Of a stretch of DNA of 64,000 nt, positions 54,601 through 60,659 are shown in pieces (within the stretch, counting starts at the first letter, position 1; each line of letters begins with the position of its first letter). Source of the DNA: Mytilisepta virgata (taxonomy: Eukaryota; Mollusca; Bivalvia; Mytilida; Mytilidae); assembly GCA_028015205.1 (NCBI GenBank), contig JAPWFG010000023.1, positions 2,170,001 to 2,234,000 on the forward strand, in the 5' to 3' direction. The position numbers and the translations under genes were made by a program. The notes under the pieces are model-generated. The model worked only from the letters and a program-made list of their open reading frames with translations, was not told the DNA's origin and searched no databases.

Positions 54601-57600
54601 TGCACATTTTTGCTGTTTACAGTTTGTCTTTATCTGTAATAATATTCAAGGTAATAACCTAAAACTGCAAAATTTCCTTAAAATTAACAATTCAGGGGCA
54701 ATAACCCAACAAAGGGTTGACAGATTCGTCTGAAAATTTCATGGCAGGTAGATCTTGATTTGATAAACATTTTTACCCCATGTCAGTTTTGCTCTAAATG
54801 CTTTAGTTTTTGAAATATAAGACAAAAACTGCGGTTTACCCCTATGTTCTATTTTTAGCCATGTCGGCAATGTTGGTTGGCAGGCGTGGTCACCGGACAT
54901 ATTTTTTAAACTAGATACCCTAATGCTGTCTGTGGCTAAGTTTGGTTCCATTTGGCCCAGTAGTTTCAGAGGAGAAGATTTTTGTACGACAACTACCCTT
55001 TGGGTCAGGTGAGCTAACAATCAATAGACCAAACACGGTGGGTCTAGGTATTACAGTTGCTCAATAAACAGCTGTGCCAAGAGCGCATGATACGCCCGTC
55101 GTCTTGTGAAAAAAACATAATAAATGTTTTTGGAATCCTCCTTTATTTAGTGGAGCTGCTGGTGGGATGTATATGGAAACCCAGCAAAACATAAGCGTGT
55201 AAACTTTTAAGCAATAGAGATACGGCGCGAAATGTGACCAAAAAAGACTACTTTTACCAAAAAGCTAAAAAAAATTCAATAACTCAAAATTAAATAAAAA
55301 ATCATCACGAAAAGTATACAGATCTTCAGATTAATATATCTAAGAAGTGTGTAAAGTTTTATGCAATAATCATAAATTGTTTTTGAGATACGGTGCGACA
55401 TGTGAAAACCCCCCCCCCCTTTTTTTTTACAAAAAACTCCATAACTCTAAAAAAAAATTTTGAATCATCACCAAAAAGTATACAGATCTTTAGATTAATA
55501 TAACTAAGAAGTGTGTAAAGTTTTAAGCAATAATCATAAATCGTTTTTGAGATACGGCCTGACATGTGAAAAAAAACACACTTCTGTTTTAGTTACAAAG
55601 TCCCGTAACTCAAAAAGTGTTGATCTTATTTTCACCAAAAAGTATACAGATCGTTTGACCATCATAAGAAACAACTATGTTAAGTTTCGTGAAATTTGGA
55701 TGAGTTGTTCTCAAGTTACAGCGCGACATGTTTACGACGGACAGACGGGGCGACTGACGAATAGACGGACAGATGGACGGTTAATGGTATACCATAATAC
55801 ATCCTGTCTTTAACGATTGGCGTATAAAAAAAATGTAATAATAAAGCCTATAAATTTATATTTAAAAAAAAACAGTGACTATATTGCTCTATGATCCTGA
55901 CACTGAAAGGTTGATCTCAAGTGAAGAACTGACTTCAGAGAATATCTCGGCTGATTATTATATTTTCGTTAGTCATATTAGTCTGAGGTCCGGATCTTCG
56001 GTCAATTTTGAAGGGGTTTGGTCTAAAATGAATAAAGCTGTTTCTGAATAGAAAAATAAATTCAAGGCTTTTCTATTTTTTGCAATGGCGGCCATATTGG
56101 TTGGAGGTCCAGACTAACATAATTTTGAAAGGGAACATCCAAAGATCAATTCCACCAAACTTTGGTCTCAACTGACCTAGATACTTCATAGTAGTCTTTT
56201 TGATGATTTTTCTTTTTCTATTAATAGCAGATATAATGGCCAGAGGTCCAAAGAAATAACTTAGAAAGGGGACCTAAGGACCATATCATCAATGTTTGGT
56301 TTGGTTTCATTTGGGAAGATTTTTAAATATTTTTTGCTGATTTCTGTTTAAAGTAAAGACAGTATATTTGTTGGAGGTTCAGACCATCAAAAATATTTGT
56401 GAAAGAGGAACATTCAAAGTTTGATTCCAAATGGCCCAGTTGTTTAAGAGGATTTTTACATAATTTTTTGCTGATATTACTATCTTTAGTAATGGTGGCC
56501 ATATTGGTCAAAGGTATGGACCCATGAGCATAATTGTAAAAGAGGAACACATAAAAATATTCCTCCAAAGTTTGATATGGATTGTTTCAGAATAAAATAT
56601 TTTAAAGTTAAATGCCTACTGATTTTTTCTGTTATTAATGGCAAAAGAACTTGCAAAGATGAAAGTACAATATTTCCTCCACAGACATAGTGGCAGGCCA
56701 CAATATAGAATTTACATATCCACTCACTCTGCTTTTTTTTGTCAGATTAACCTATAATATCTCAGAAACAATTAAATATAGAAGAAATCTTTTCCCAGTT
56801 TTAAAAAACTGTTCAAATGTATTTTTATTTTAAATTTGTTGTTGATATGAAAATTTAATTTCACTACACTTCTACCAAATTATTACTTCCCTCGATTTTC
56901 ACCTGCATATTTGATTTAACAGAAAGCATCTGCTCTTGTTCTTTTCATTTGGCAATGTGTTTTCATTCTTTTCATTTAGCAATGTGATTTCAGAGAGATA
57001 TTTAAAACCAGAGGCTCTCAAGACCCTGTATCGCTCACCTGATTTATATAGGCAACTCTTTTGGTGTGTATTACACACAGTTTTTTACCCTCAAATAAAG
57101 GGGTGCATACCATACATGCCAATATAAGTTCATAGTCTCTTTTGAGATTCAATCTCGGATAAAAATAGGACCAGCTGATAATTTTCGAATCGGAAACCCT
57201 ATTTTGTGCACTGTCTCATTAGTGAATTTCTTTTGGTTATTCTTACTTTATAATTGTGATCTAACAGGAAATAGAGATGATATATTGGAAAAATTGAATG
57301 AATCACACGTTTTTGGATGAAATCAAATATCATTTTTTGTTTCCAATGTATCAGGTGATTTCATGTGACTGTAATCCTTGTAAAGTGGTGATTTTAGGTT
57401 AAACTAATTTAACATCTCTTCAATTAAACCTCAGACTGTTTATATATCATTTCAACAAAAAATTTTAAAGAATATTCTTTTCTGCAATATTTTAATTAAA
57501 ATTCATTATTTTTTTATTTTGATTTCTTAATTTATTGTTGTATCGGGTTTGCAGTAATCCGACTAAGATTTAAATTTACTATGCTTCATGTTCTTCAGAA

Positions 57601-59006
57601 CGTGTTTGTTGTACATGAATATTTATTAAAATCTAAGAATTTATTGCTGAATTCTTTTATTGTGGAACACATTTTTCTAGTCAGACAACGATGGGAACCT
57701 TGATGATTTTGAAGTTTGAACACAAAATTTTTTTCCCTCCATTTTCAAGGGCCAAAAAAGGGGTGCATGTTATACATAAATGCATTTAATACACACCAAA
57801 AGCTGTAATTAGATGGTCATGGCCATCATGTGTTTCATTTCTAGTATGATTTGTATAGGAGTGTGTTTAAATGTGTGAAATGTTTTGTGAGATGCTATTG
57901 TATGTATTTTCCATAGATCCCATGTTAAATGTGTCCCAAAGTGGCAGCCATCTTGGATTTCAGATCGGCATCAAAATTATAAATTGGTACAGGACCATCA
58001 TATAATCATTCAGGCATATTATAAATTCAATCTGTCAAAACTTTTCGAAGAAGAAGTTGTTTGTATGTATTTCCCATCAGGTCCTATGTAAACTATGTCC
58101 CATGGTGGCGGCCATGCTGGATTTCCAATTGGCACCAAAATTATAAATTTGGTAGAGGACCATCTAAGGAACATTACTGCAAAGTAAAAGTTCATTTGGT
58201 CTTGTAGTTCTGACAAGATTTTTGAAACATTGGGTACTGTGTTAACAATGTCCTGCAGTGGTAGCCATCTTGGATTTCCGATCGTCATCAAAATTACAAA
58301 TTTGATACAGGACCATCATACAATCATTCAGGCATATTACTAATTCAATCTGTCAAACGGTTTGGAAGAAGAAGTTGTTTGTATGTATTTCCCATAGAGT
58401 GCTATGTTAACTATGTACCACGGTGGTGGCCATCTTGGATTTCCAATTGGCACCAAAATTACAAATTTGGTAGATGTCCATCTAAGGAACATTCCTGCAA
58501 AGTAGAAGTACATTTGGTCTTGTGGTTTCGGACAAGAAGATTTTTAAAATTTCAGCCACATTTCAGAACACATTATTGGGCCTGGCAGCCATGTTGAATA
58601 TTCGATCGGAACCAAAATTACAAATTCTGTAAAGGACCTCCCCAGGAACATTGCTGCCAAGCTTGGCTCCATTTGGTTCAGTGGTTTTTTAGAAGAAGAT
58701 AGAAATGTGAAAAGTTAACAGACGATAGACGCAAAGTGATGGCAAAATCTCACCCTGGCTTTTAGCCAGGCAAGCTAAAAACAGGGGCTCCCAGGAGCTT
58801 GTATCGATCACATGCAGTTTATTACTTAATGTTTTATTTTGGTGTTAGGATCTGTTAACTTATCAACAATTGAAAACCATAGCTGATAATGATGATGTAT
58901 AATATTTAATTTTGTTTTGATTACCTTCCTCCTGTGTGTCAGCTTTCTTTGCAGATTTTGATTTTTTTTCTATTTTCTCTTTTCTCTTTTTTTCCTTTTT
59001 CACTTC
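19747..59006 (-). CDS. ROCO-family Roc-COR-Death-Death protein, 10 exons, 5'-incomplete
   Basis: Spliced minus-strand gene. Exons, in coding order: 59006-58925, 49130-48879, 48288-47689, 41935-41829, 41257-40022, 38565-38529, 35298-35009, 29834-29807, 26209-25880, 20003-19747. Every junction has AG acceptor and GT donor, and exit and entry phases agree throughout (1,1,1,0,0,1,0,1,1), giving 1072 residues plus stop. Domains in partial-protein numbering: Lys/Glu-rich leader 1-27; Roc GTPase about 45-350 with P-loop GACHVGKTT (62-70), switch-I-like STDG, DFGGQ (264-268) and THSD (340-343); COR about 350-755; Death domain 1 about 783-862; Death domain 2 about 885-960; basic tail to 1072. ROCO proteins are GTP-regulated dimeric scaffolds, and Death domains recruit partners in apoptotic or immune signalling; that role is inference here. 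No signal peptide, membrane segment or kinase domain is seen. The start codon lies upstream and was not found. Symmetric cassette exons missed inside introns cannot be excluded. Confidence 0.88.
20410..21773 (+). mobile_element. Family C non-autonomous element, copy 1
   Basis: 5' motif TGTCTCGCC (20434-20442). Four tandem units of 167 bp (CATGACTGAGGGGG at about 21054, 21221, 21388, 21554). A CGCCGCCGCC microsatellite at about 21703 is followed by a 3' hairpin (21737-21769) TGTCTCGCCTT...AAGGCGAGACA and an A-run. A second 3' end, GGCGAGACAAAAA at 20888, suggests two joined copies. Confidence 0.8.
20690..20795 (-). repeat. Poly-C/G-containing repeat tail within family C
   Basis: Read on the minus strand, CAGTGGCGGATCCAGAAC is followed by GTAAGGTGG and a run of about 28 G. 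The phrase GTGGCGGATCCAG is familiar from dispersed animal repeats (from memory). Open frames over the run are not genes. Confidence 0.45.
21774..22575. other. Family A 3' fragment, then no gene
   Basis: 21780-21856 has GGATGTCAAGTCACTGGC and a decayed 3' end TTTGGCAGGTTGAGCTAAAAA directly behind the family C element. The rest is AT-rich without coding pattern; a minus-strand 62-codon frame at 22391 has none either. Confidence 0.5.
22740..25550 (+). mobile_element. Family A element, 5'-truncated, nested in family D
   Basis: About six core units of 155-165 bp (CCATAGGGTCCT, GTTAAACTAAGTTCGGCTGT, GGCGGCCATCTTGG, AAGAGGACC, GGTTTCAGACAAGAAGAT). Then comes the 3' module, interrupted by family F, GACGACGACG (about 25466-25495) and the hairpin AGCTCACTTGACC / GGTCAGGTGAGCT. 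Confidence 0.82.
23936..25296 (+). mobile_element. Family F non-autonomous element, copy 2
   Basis: Same start (AATGCTCCGCTGGGCGCAGC) and same end (GCAAAAATTTTGCGGTCGTAT) as copy 1 but with fewer internal units. The terminal palindrome has one mismatch (25262-25290). An incomplete extra 3' end sits at about 25215-25230, so the end is duplicated. It replaces about 300 bp that other family A copies have between CTTTAAAGGGCA and CTGCAGTTTACCCC. Confidence 0.85.
25880..26209 (-). CDS. Exon 9 (330 nt): Death domain 2
   Basis: Encodes residues 878-987. DDEVLRELSRNVGN, HLGIELGLTVSEIEQV, AYDILKKWKENS and TLYTLMQALQRVEQG follow the Death-domain helix pattern (LGL, SEIE, LKKW, alternating Leu). A polar tail with SPQKK follows. 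Acceptor CATTTTAG, donor GTATAG. Phase 1 at both ends, so the exon is an in-frame cassette carrying the whole second Death domain. Confidence 0.85.
26210..27008. other. Intron 8 sequence, no feature seen
   Basis: AT-rich intron between exons 8 and 9. No repeat or frame recognised. Confidence 0.5.
27009..27163. mobile_element. 155-bp near-palindromic element (MITE-like)
   Basis: Left arm AGTAATAAAGGTTATTTT...ATTCATCAATG... is matched by the right arm ...CATTGATAAATTCATTC then AAAATAACCTTTATTACT. The centre is itself palindromic (AAGTCCTTCAGACTT). Flanks show no clear target duplication. Confidence 0.75.
27164..27640. other. Intron 8 sequence; family A remnants
   Basis: From about 27540, eroded family-A phrases (GCAGCCACGTTGTTCATCC, GGTTACAATTTG) continue on both sides of the SINE. 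Confidence 0.4.
27641..27899 (+). mobile_element. tRNA-derived SINE, copy 1
   Basis: GGGGACTCGGTGGCCGGGTAG is an A-box region and GTTCGAATCTC (27712-27722) a B box. The body matches copies at 38.8 and 52.9 kb and ends AACTAAACAAACAAACAAT. Probable imperfect target duplication: CAATTTGTTCA before, CAATCTGTCCA after. Confidence 0.85.
27940..28930 (+). repeat. Decayed family A body and degraded 166-bp array
   Basis: 27940-28270 holds eroded family-A core (GGCGGCCATGTTG, CAAGTTTGGTTACAAT). 28280-28930 has three degraded units with TCATTCAAGCATAAAATGTAGGTCA-like sequence about 166 bp apart, ending in ATGTACGGATGGATG. Confidence 0.5.
28931..31340. other. Introns 7-8; no repeat family recognised except a CGTGGC cluster
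   Basis: AT-rich, with exon 8 at 29807-29834. At 30530-30640 the word ATCGTGGC or its complement occurs about seven times in 110 bp; a similar cluster is at 34.5 kb. Confidence 0.45.
29807..29834 (-). CDS. Exon 8 (28 nt): microexon between the Death domains
   Basis: Acceptor TTATAATAG and donor GTGAGT enclose 28 nt encoding IFRQRTELL plus one base. It enters at phase 0 and exits at phase 1, exactly what is needed to join exon 7 to exon 9, which cannot be joined directly. A second AG 8 nt downstream would give a 20-nt exon whose phase does not fit. Support is the splice sites and phase. Confidence 0.65.
31341..33450 (+). mobile_element. Family A element, copy with truncated 3' hairpin
   Basis: 5' end CTAGAGGCTCTCAAGAGCCT (hairpin) and GCTCACCTGG, then about eight core units of about 155 bp. 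A 3' module follows (CTTTAAAGGGCAAAAACTCC, GTTGACTTATTTGTAGATC, TAACAATTCAGGGGCAATAA), then GACGACGGACG and CAAGTGATGAGAAAAGCTC, where it stops without the second hairpin arm. Confidence 0.9.
33451..35008. other. Intron 7; CGTGGC/GCCACG cluster, otherwise no feature
   Basis: At 34480-34640 GCCACG, CCACGGT and ATAGTGGC words repeat about every 15-30 bp on both strands. The surrounding 154-codon plus-strand frame (34212-34676) is intronic, compositionally odd and unlike a known domain. Confidence 0.45.
35009..35298 (-). CDS. Exon 7 (290 nt): Death domain 1
   Basis: Encodes residues 772-868. The pattern DKHLVRLAAKV, LGLTKAEWEKIEY, MFMALHKWKRKK, ATLSEGTLQDLSFGL matches the six-helix Death domain (LGL, the WExIE segment, the alanine-Leu-x-x-Trp helix, then a helix starting AT). 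Acceptor GTACATAG, donor GTACGA; phase 1 in, phase 0 out. Death domains form homotypic complexes; the partner cannot be told from sequence. Confidence 0.85.
35299..36734. repeat. Intron 6: 46-bp minisatellite and a 166-bp duplication
   Basis: 35880-36125 holds five units of about 46 bp (CAGGGGAAATAATGAAATTG, CTCCCTTTA, CTTAAGGACTAC). 36232-36530 is a tandem pair of about 166 bp (GTGCACATCTTCAAT, ATTGGTTCAATACAGT). Confidence 0.85.
36735..38137 (+). mobile_element. Family A element, short form
   Basis: 5' hairpin AGAGGCTCCCAAGAGCCT. A different 5' array (TGACCTTGACC, GACTTTTTCAATG, TTGTACAGGTA units) replaces the usual core. Two copies of the 3' module follow (37275 and 37762), then the end GCCCTTTGGGCCAGGGTGAGCTAAAAA with a shortened stem. 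Confidence 0.82.
38529..38565 (-). CDS. Exon 6 (37 nt): short COR-Death linker
   Basis: Strong acceptor (TATTTTTTTTCAG) and donor GTAAAT. It encodes SVGQEECPRSCT and leaves in phase 1, as exon 7 requires. Exons 6 and 7 together are 327 nt, a multiple of three. Too short to recognise by content; it rests on splice sites and on bridging phase 0 to phase 1. Confidence 0.68.
38842..39073 (-). mobile_element. tRNA-derived SINE, copy 2 (minus strand)
   Basis: Reverse complement of the SINE at 52.9 kb: GGTGGCCGAGTGGTCTAGGT near 39063 is the A-box region, and GAGTTCGAATCTTACC the B box. Lies in intron 5. Confidence 0.82.
39074..40021. other. Intron 5 remainder; no gene
   Basis: AT-rich. 39640-39700 (GGCCTTGAGCACAATTGATGAGTCG) is a repeat seen inverted at about 61765-61800. 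Confidence 0.5.
40022..41257 (-). CDS. Exon 5 (1236 nt): end of Roc and COR domain
   Basis: One large exon of 412 codons, phase 0 at both ends, acceptor GTTACAG and donor GTAGGT. After the last Roc helices (NELAERKKMF to about AMEQKTWGQQ), residues around 450-490 carry the COR-like pattern ALEHFLRVQHSLGKLMYF followed by a VIIRPSALVNIL strand-helix. The remaining 270 residues match the expected length of COR-A plus COR-B. COR is the dimerisation module of ROCO proteins. By far the longest open frame in the window; upstream Met codons in the frame are intronic. Confidence 0.92.
41258..42510. other. Introns 3 and 4; no feature other than exon 4
   Basis: AT-rich flanks of exon 4 without visible repeats. 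Confidence 0.5.
41829..41935 (-). CDS. Exon 4 (107 nt): Roc G4 motif THSD
   Basis: Encodes residues 312-347, including WVISILTYC and PVVLFAATHSD. THSD (nt 41852-41841) takes the place of the N/TKxD guanine-specificity motif; a THxD form is known in ROCO GTPases such as LRRK2. Acceptor TTTCAG after a T-rich tract, donor GTAAGT; phase 1 in, phase 0 out. The spliced frame is continuous with exons 3 and 5. Confidence 0.88.
42511..44489 (+). mobile_element. Family C non-autonomous element, copy 2 (most complete)
   Basis: 5' ACAAGAG then ATGTCTCGCCTG (42532-42542). About eleven tandem units of 146 bp: the first four nearly identical (CATACAGTATTCGAAAAACA at 42584, 42730, 42876, 43023, 43170), the rest diverged (CATGAAATTGAGGTCAAGG). 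Then GCCGTCGCCGTCGCC and hairpin 44449-44485 (TGTCTCGC, GCGACTTTCGTCGC, GGCGAGACA) plus AAAAA. A poly-C run lies at about 43358-43375. Confidence 0.9.
44549..44910 (-). mobile_element. tRNA-derived SINE of a second type (minus strand)
   Basis: On the minus strand GCCTTGGTGGTCTCATGGTA is followed by GGTTTCATCCC (44856-44846), an A-box/B-box pair at tRNA-like spacing. The downstream body ends with a short GGATGGATG repeat. Too diverged to be a working tRNA gene. Confidence 0.68.
45086..45365 (+). mobile_element. tRNA-derived SINE of a third type
   Basis: GGGCATCGTGTTGTTGTGGT (A-box-like) and GGTTTGATTCC (45137-45147, B box). The tail runs to the exact start of the family A element at about 45370. 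Confidence 0.62.
45370..47302 (+). mobile_element. Family A element, full length
   Basis: 5' hairpin AGAGGCTCTCAAAAGCCT, seven core units of about 155 bp, the 3' module (CTTTAAAGGGCAAAAACTCC), a vestigial GGAAGACG, and the 3' hairpin 47268-47297 (AACTCACTTGACCC / GGGTCAGGTGAGCT) with AAAA. It lies in intron 3. Confidence 0.92.
47689..48288 (-). CDS. Exon 3 (600 nt): Roc insert and DFGGQ switch II
   Basis: Encodes residues 112-311. The first two thirds are an insert between switch I and switch II: a basic stretch (KKLAKFLPKKMG) and then an acidic 8-residue tandem repeat (residues 185-234). The last part restores the GTPase fold with SDLVDFGGQRSYDMTHQLF, strand SFVVMFDG and the following loop. 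DxxG and the adjacent Gln are present (nt 47833-47819). Acceptor AATTTTAG, donor GTAAGT; phase 1 in, phase 1 out. Open frames on the opposite strand here are shadows. Confidence 0.9.
47921..48070 (-). repeat. Coding minisatellite: 8-residue acidic repeats in the Roc insert
   Basis: About six units of 24 nt (one of 33 nt), each encoding a variant of MSEEELxK: MSEKESHQ, VSEVSQEELQK, VSEEELGK, MSEENPCK, MSEGELTK, MSEEEKMN. All length changes keep the frame. The array is in exon 3 between switch I and switch II of the GTPase. Confidence 0.9.
48440..48690. repeat. 117-bp tandem duplication in intron 2
   Basis: CAGTACAATGGAAGGACAAT...CCTTGACCTTTGATACAATG occurs twice in a row with only a few changes (starts about 48451 and 48568). 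Confidence 0.92.
48879..49130 (-). CDS. Exon 2 (252 nt): Roc P-loop and switch I
   Basis: Encodes residues 28-111. The beta strand NNVVYLC leads into the Walker A loop GACHVGKTT (nt 49029-49006), followed by helix ACVLLDEE and an STDG segment typical of the switch I region of animal Roc domains. Acceptor TTTTGTAG, donor GTATAC; phase 1 in, phase 1 out. The GxxxxGKT pattern is intact, so nucleotide binding is plausible. Confidence 0.88.
49221..49430 (+). mobile_element. Family C 5' fragment
   Basis: ACAAGAGTGGAAACACAGTT followed by AATGTCTCGCCTG, as in the other family C 5' ends. No 3' hairpin follows, so truncated. Confidence 0.6.
49430..50130. repeat. AACGTT-rich degenerate repeat
   Basis: The word AACGTT, ACGTT or its neighbours recurs about every 20-30 bp. 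Two longer units about 320 bp apart share GGTTTTTAT, AACGTTG, AACAATGTA, CGGTGATGT and ATGACGTTAT (49558 and 49881). Confidence 0.75.
50131..51450. other. Intron 1; no feature seen
   Basis: Very AT-rich sequence with no repeat, frame or RNA gene recognised. Confidence 0.5.
51460..51613 (+). mobile_element. Probable LINE 3' tail with (ATT)n
   Basis: TGTCTCATAAGTCTACTTAGG, then AATAAACTAATT and about ten ATT units (51583-51613). A polyadenylation signal running into a short microsatellite is usual for CR1/L2-type 3' ends; no protein remnant was seen. Confidence 0.4.
52300..53250 (+). repeat. Tandem array B, about 145-bp units
   Basis: Units contain GGTATTACAGTTGCTGAGAA, GTCACTCAAGCATGAAA, AGGTCAAGGTC and AGGTGTCAGACTGGCATGTA. 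They are related to the older half of the 42.5-44.5 kb element. The array resumes at 55017-55065 after the family A insertion. Confidence 0.8.
52870..53138 (+). mobile_element. tRNA-derived SINE, copy 3, with 12-bp target duplication
   Basis: A box TGGCCGAGTGGT (52881-52892), B box GTTCGAATCTC (52950-52960), tail CCAACTAAACAAACAAACAA. TACAGTTGCTGA stands at 52858-52869 and again at 53139-53150, restoring the array-B unit when the insert is removed. Confidence 0.93.
53252..55016 (+). mobile_element. Family A element inserted in array B
   Basis: 5' hairpin AGAGGCTCTCTAGAGCCT, six to seven core units, 3' module and GTCAGGTGAGCTAACA end. The left arm of the 3' hairpin and the GACG microsatellite are nearly lost (TTTTTGTACGACAACTACCC). 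Flanks TAAGAA / TCAATAGACC join into a normal array-B unit. Confidence 0.9.
55068..55832 (+). mobile_element. Family E non-autonomous element
   Basis: 5' ACAGCTGTGCCAAGAGCG and motif ATACGCC (55090-55096). Four tandem units of about 155 bp (CACCAAAAAGTATACAGATC, TTTTTGAGATACGG). Then GACGGACAGACGG and the 3' end GGCGTATAAAAAAA (55819-55825). It carries a 10-bp poly-C run at about 55410. Confidence 0.82.
55990..56610 (+). mobile_element. Decayed family A core units
   Basis: Four eroded units with GGCGGCCATATTGGTTGGAGG, GAAAGGGAACATCC and CACCAAACTTTGGTC-like phrases. No hairpin ends. Confidence 0.6.
56611..57008. other. Intron 1; no feature seen
   Basis: AT-rich. A short direct repeat (TTCTTTTCATTTGGCAATGTG / TTCTTTTCATTTAGCAATGTG) is split by 10 bp at about 56937-56985. 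Confidence 0.5.
57009..58781 (+). mobile_element. Family A (subfamily A') element
   Basis: 5' CCAGAGGCTCTCAAGACCCT (one hairpin pair lost) and GCTCACCTG. About 750 bp of unrelated AT-rich sequence follow, then two tandem units of about 300 bp matching those at 15.2-16.2 kb. The 3' hairpin is 58747-58776 (CCTGGCTTTTAGCCAGG core) plus AAAA. Confidence 0.85.
58784..58860 (+). mobile_element. Second family A 5' end, abutting the previous element
   Basis: CAGGGGCTCCCAGGAGCTTG and ATCGATCACATG follow two bases after the end of the preceding copy. The hairpin pairs are shifted to GGGCTCC/GGAGCTT. No body follows before exon 1. Confidence 0.6.
58925..59006 (-). CDS. Exon 1 seen (82 nt): Lys/Glu-rich leader
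   Basis: Acceptor TTTCAG before GAAGTG and donor GTAATC after GAGGAAG. It enters in phase 0 and leaves in phase 1, and its last G plus AC of the next exon makes an Asp codon. It encodes 27 residues of strongly charged, coiled-coil-like sequence beginning EVKKEKKRKEK, with no methionine, so at least one upstream exon must exist. Low complexity makes this the weakest exon of the model; the exact phase fit to the P-loop exon is the main support. The intron that follows is about 9.8 kb. Confidence 0.6.
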
Positions 59007-59646
59007 CTGAAATTGTCAGCACAATCAGTGGTAAATCATAACCATAGATAGATCAGCAATGTATCAAAAACATTTTTGAATTATTTTTCAAGTAAAATGC
59101 TATGTATTAAAGTTTTAACCTGTTTTGGTAAGAATATTAATTCAAATTATTTTGGCAAAGGTCTGGTGAAACTTATATGACATGCATGACCTTGGAGGAA
59201 TTTGATAAAAGAAAACACAATTTTGGTTACTAAACGACAAACCTCAGATACAGTTCATATCGGCACTGATTCATGATTCATGCGCCTTATTATTCATCAA
59301 TAATTTTTTAGTGAAGCTAGCATTCCTAGTAGTATAGAACCTCTATAAATAATCTGACTAATCTATTCACCAAAAAACCATTAAGGAACTTCATAAAGAT
59401 GCAGAGAAACAAAGAAAAAACATGTAATTCAAGACTTAATGGACATTGCAGACCAAGTGATGGCAATAGCTTACATGGCCCTATAAGTTAAATATATGAT
59501 GCAAAATACAAACACAATCCCAGAAAAGAGAAATGAATATTTGCATACCCAAGATATTTTGATAACAGACATGAAAAAAAGTCAACAAACCAAGAAATGG
59601 ATATGACCACTTTCAGATCACGGCTATTCATGGATCCCATACCAAT
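59007..59646. other. Upstream of exon 1; no further exon found
   Basis: AT-rich. A weak family-A 3' remnant (AAGTGATGGCAATAGCTTAC) lies at about 59455. Confidence 0.4.
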
Positions 59647-59648
59647 TA

Positions 59649-59855
59649 CTGTAAATTCGGAAATTATTGCGATGTTTTTGTTATTGCTAAAAATGAGACA
59701 GAATAGTAATCGCAATAATTTAAACTCGCATTTTGGAATTTTCTATATGAATGAAGCGGGATTTTTCAAAAATATCACAAAAATGAACATCGCATTTTGG
59801 TCTAAAATGACAAAATCGCAATAAAAAATGCATGCAATAATTTCTGAATTTCCAG
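59649..59855. mobile_element. 207-bp MITE with TA duplication
   Basis: CTGTAAATTCGGAAATTATTG at the left is the inverted counterpart of CAATAATTTCTGAATTTCCAG at the right, bounded by TA (59647-59648, 59856-59857). Internal GTAATCGCAATAATTT / AAATCGCAATAA repeats the motif. The ends fit a Tc1/mariner-type MITE. Confidence 0.8.
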
Positions 59856-59857
59856 TA

Positions 59858-60655
59858 TGCACTGCACTGGATAAAAAGGGAATGCCTAGTTGTGTATATT
59901 AGATATTCAGACCACATATATGAAAAGGGAAACAACTCTTTTTCCAAAAATCAACCAACCATAAAATCAGTATACTATGTACATTCTCTAATCATGTTAT
60001 ATATGGATGTATATATATCAACTTGGGGCTAGTTTGTTTTTGGGACAGATCAACCTGATGCATTCCAGTATACCCACTACTCTGCAAGCCGGTTATAAGT
60101 TTGAAAAGATTAAGTCATAATTTCACCTAAGATTAAATTTGAATTGAACTGACACTGAATATGAAGGTTTTTCTACTTGTCATAACAACAGCCATATTGG
60201 TCAGAAGAATATCCATTTATCAAAGTTTGATTTCAAATATTGTTTCTAGTCAGTGTTTTAAGACTAATAAATTATATGTTTCATTTATATCACCAAAATG
60301 TTACACCAAAGTGTGAACAAACGCCTGATAATTTAGAGTCGTGAGATCCAGAAAGAAGTATAAGTTCTGAAGCAGTTTCTCCTCTTTATATTAAAGACTA
60401 GTCTGATTTAGACAAACCATTTCATAAATTAAAGTTTCCACTGAAAAAAGAATTTAAACAAACAACCATTGACAAATATACTATAAACATAGCACTAAAG
60501 TGCTGATCTGCAGCGCTGCTGCTAAATATTTCGCACTAACCTCATTTTACTATGTCTTATTGTTCGTTTGAGTGTTAACAGGGTTTCTGATACTACACTA
60601 ACAGTTATGCTGATACTGCACTAACATATAATTTACGCTGACAAGATTTAAATTT
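59858..60655. other. No gene seen
   Basis: AT-rich. CGGCCATATTGGTCAGA-like phrases at about 60190 are an eroded family-A unit. Confidence 0.4.
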
Positions 60656-60659
60656 GTAA

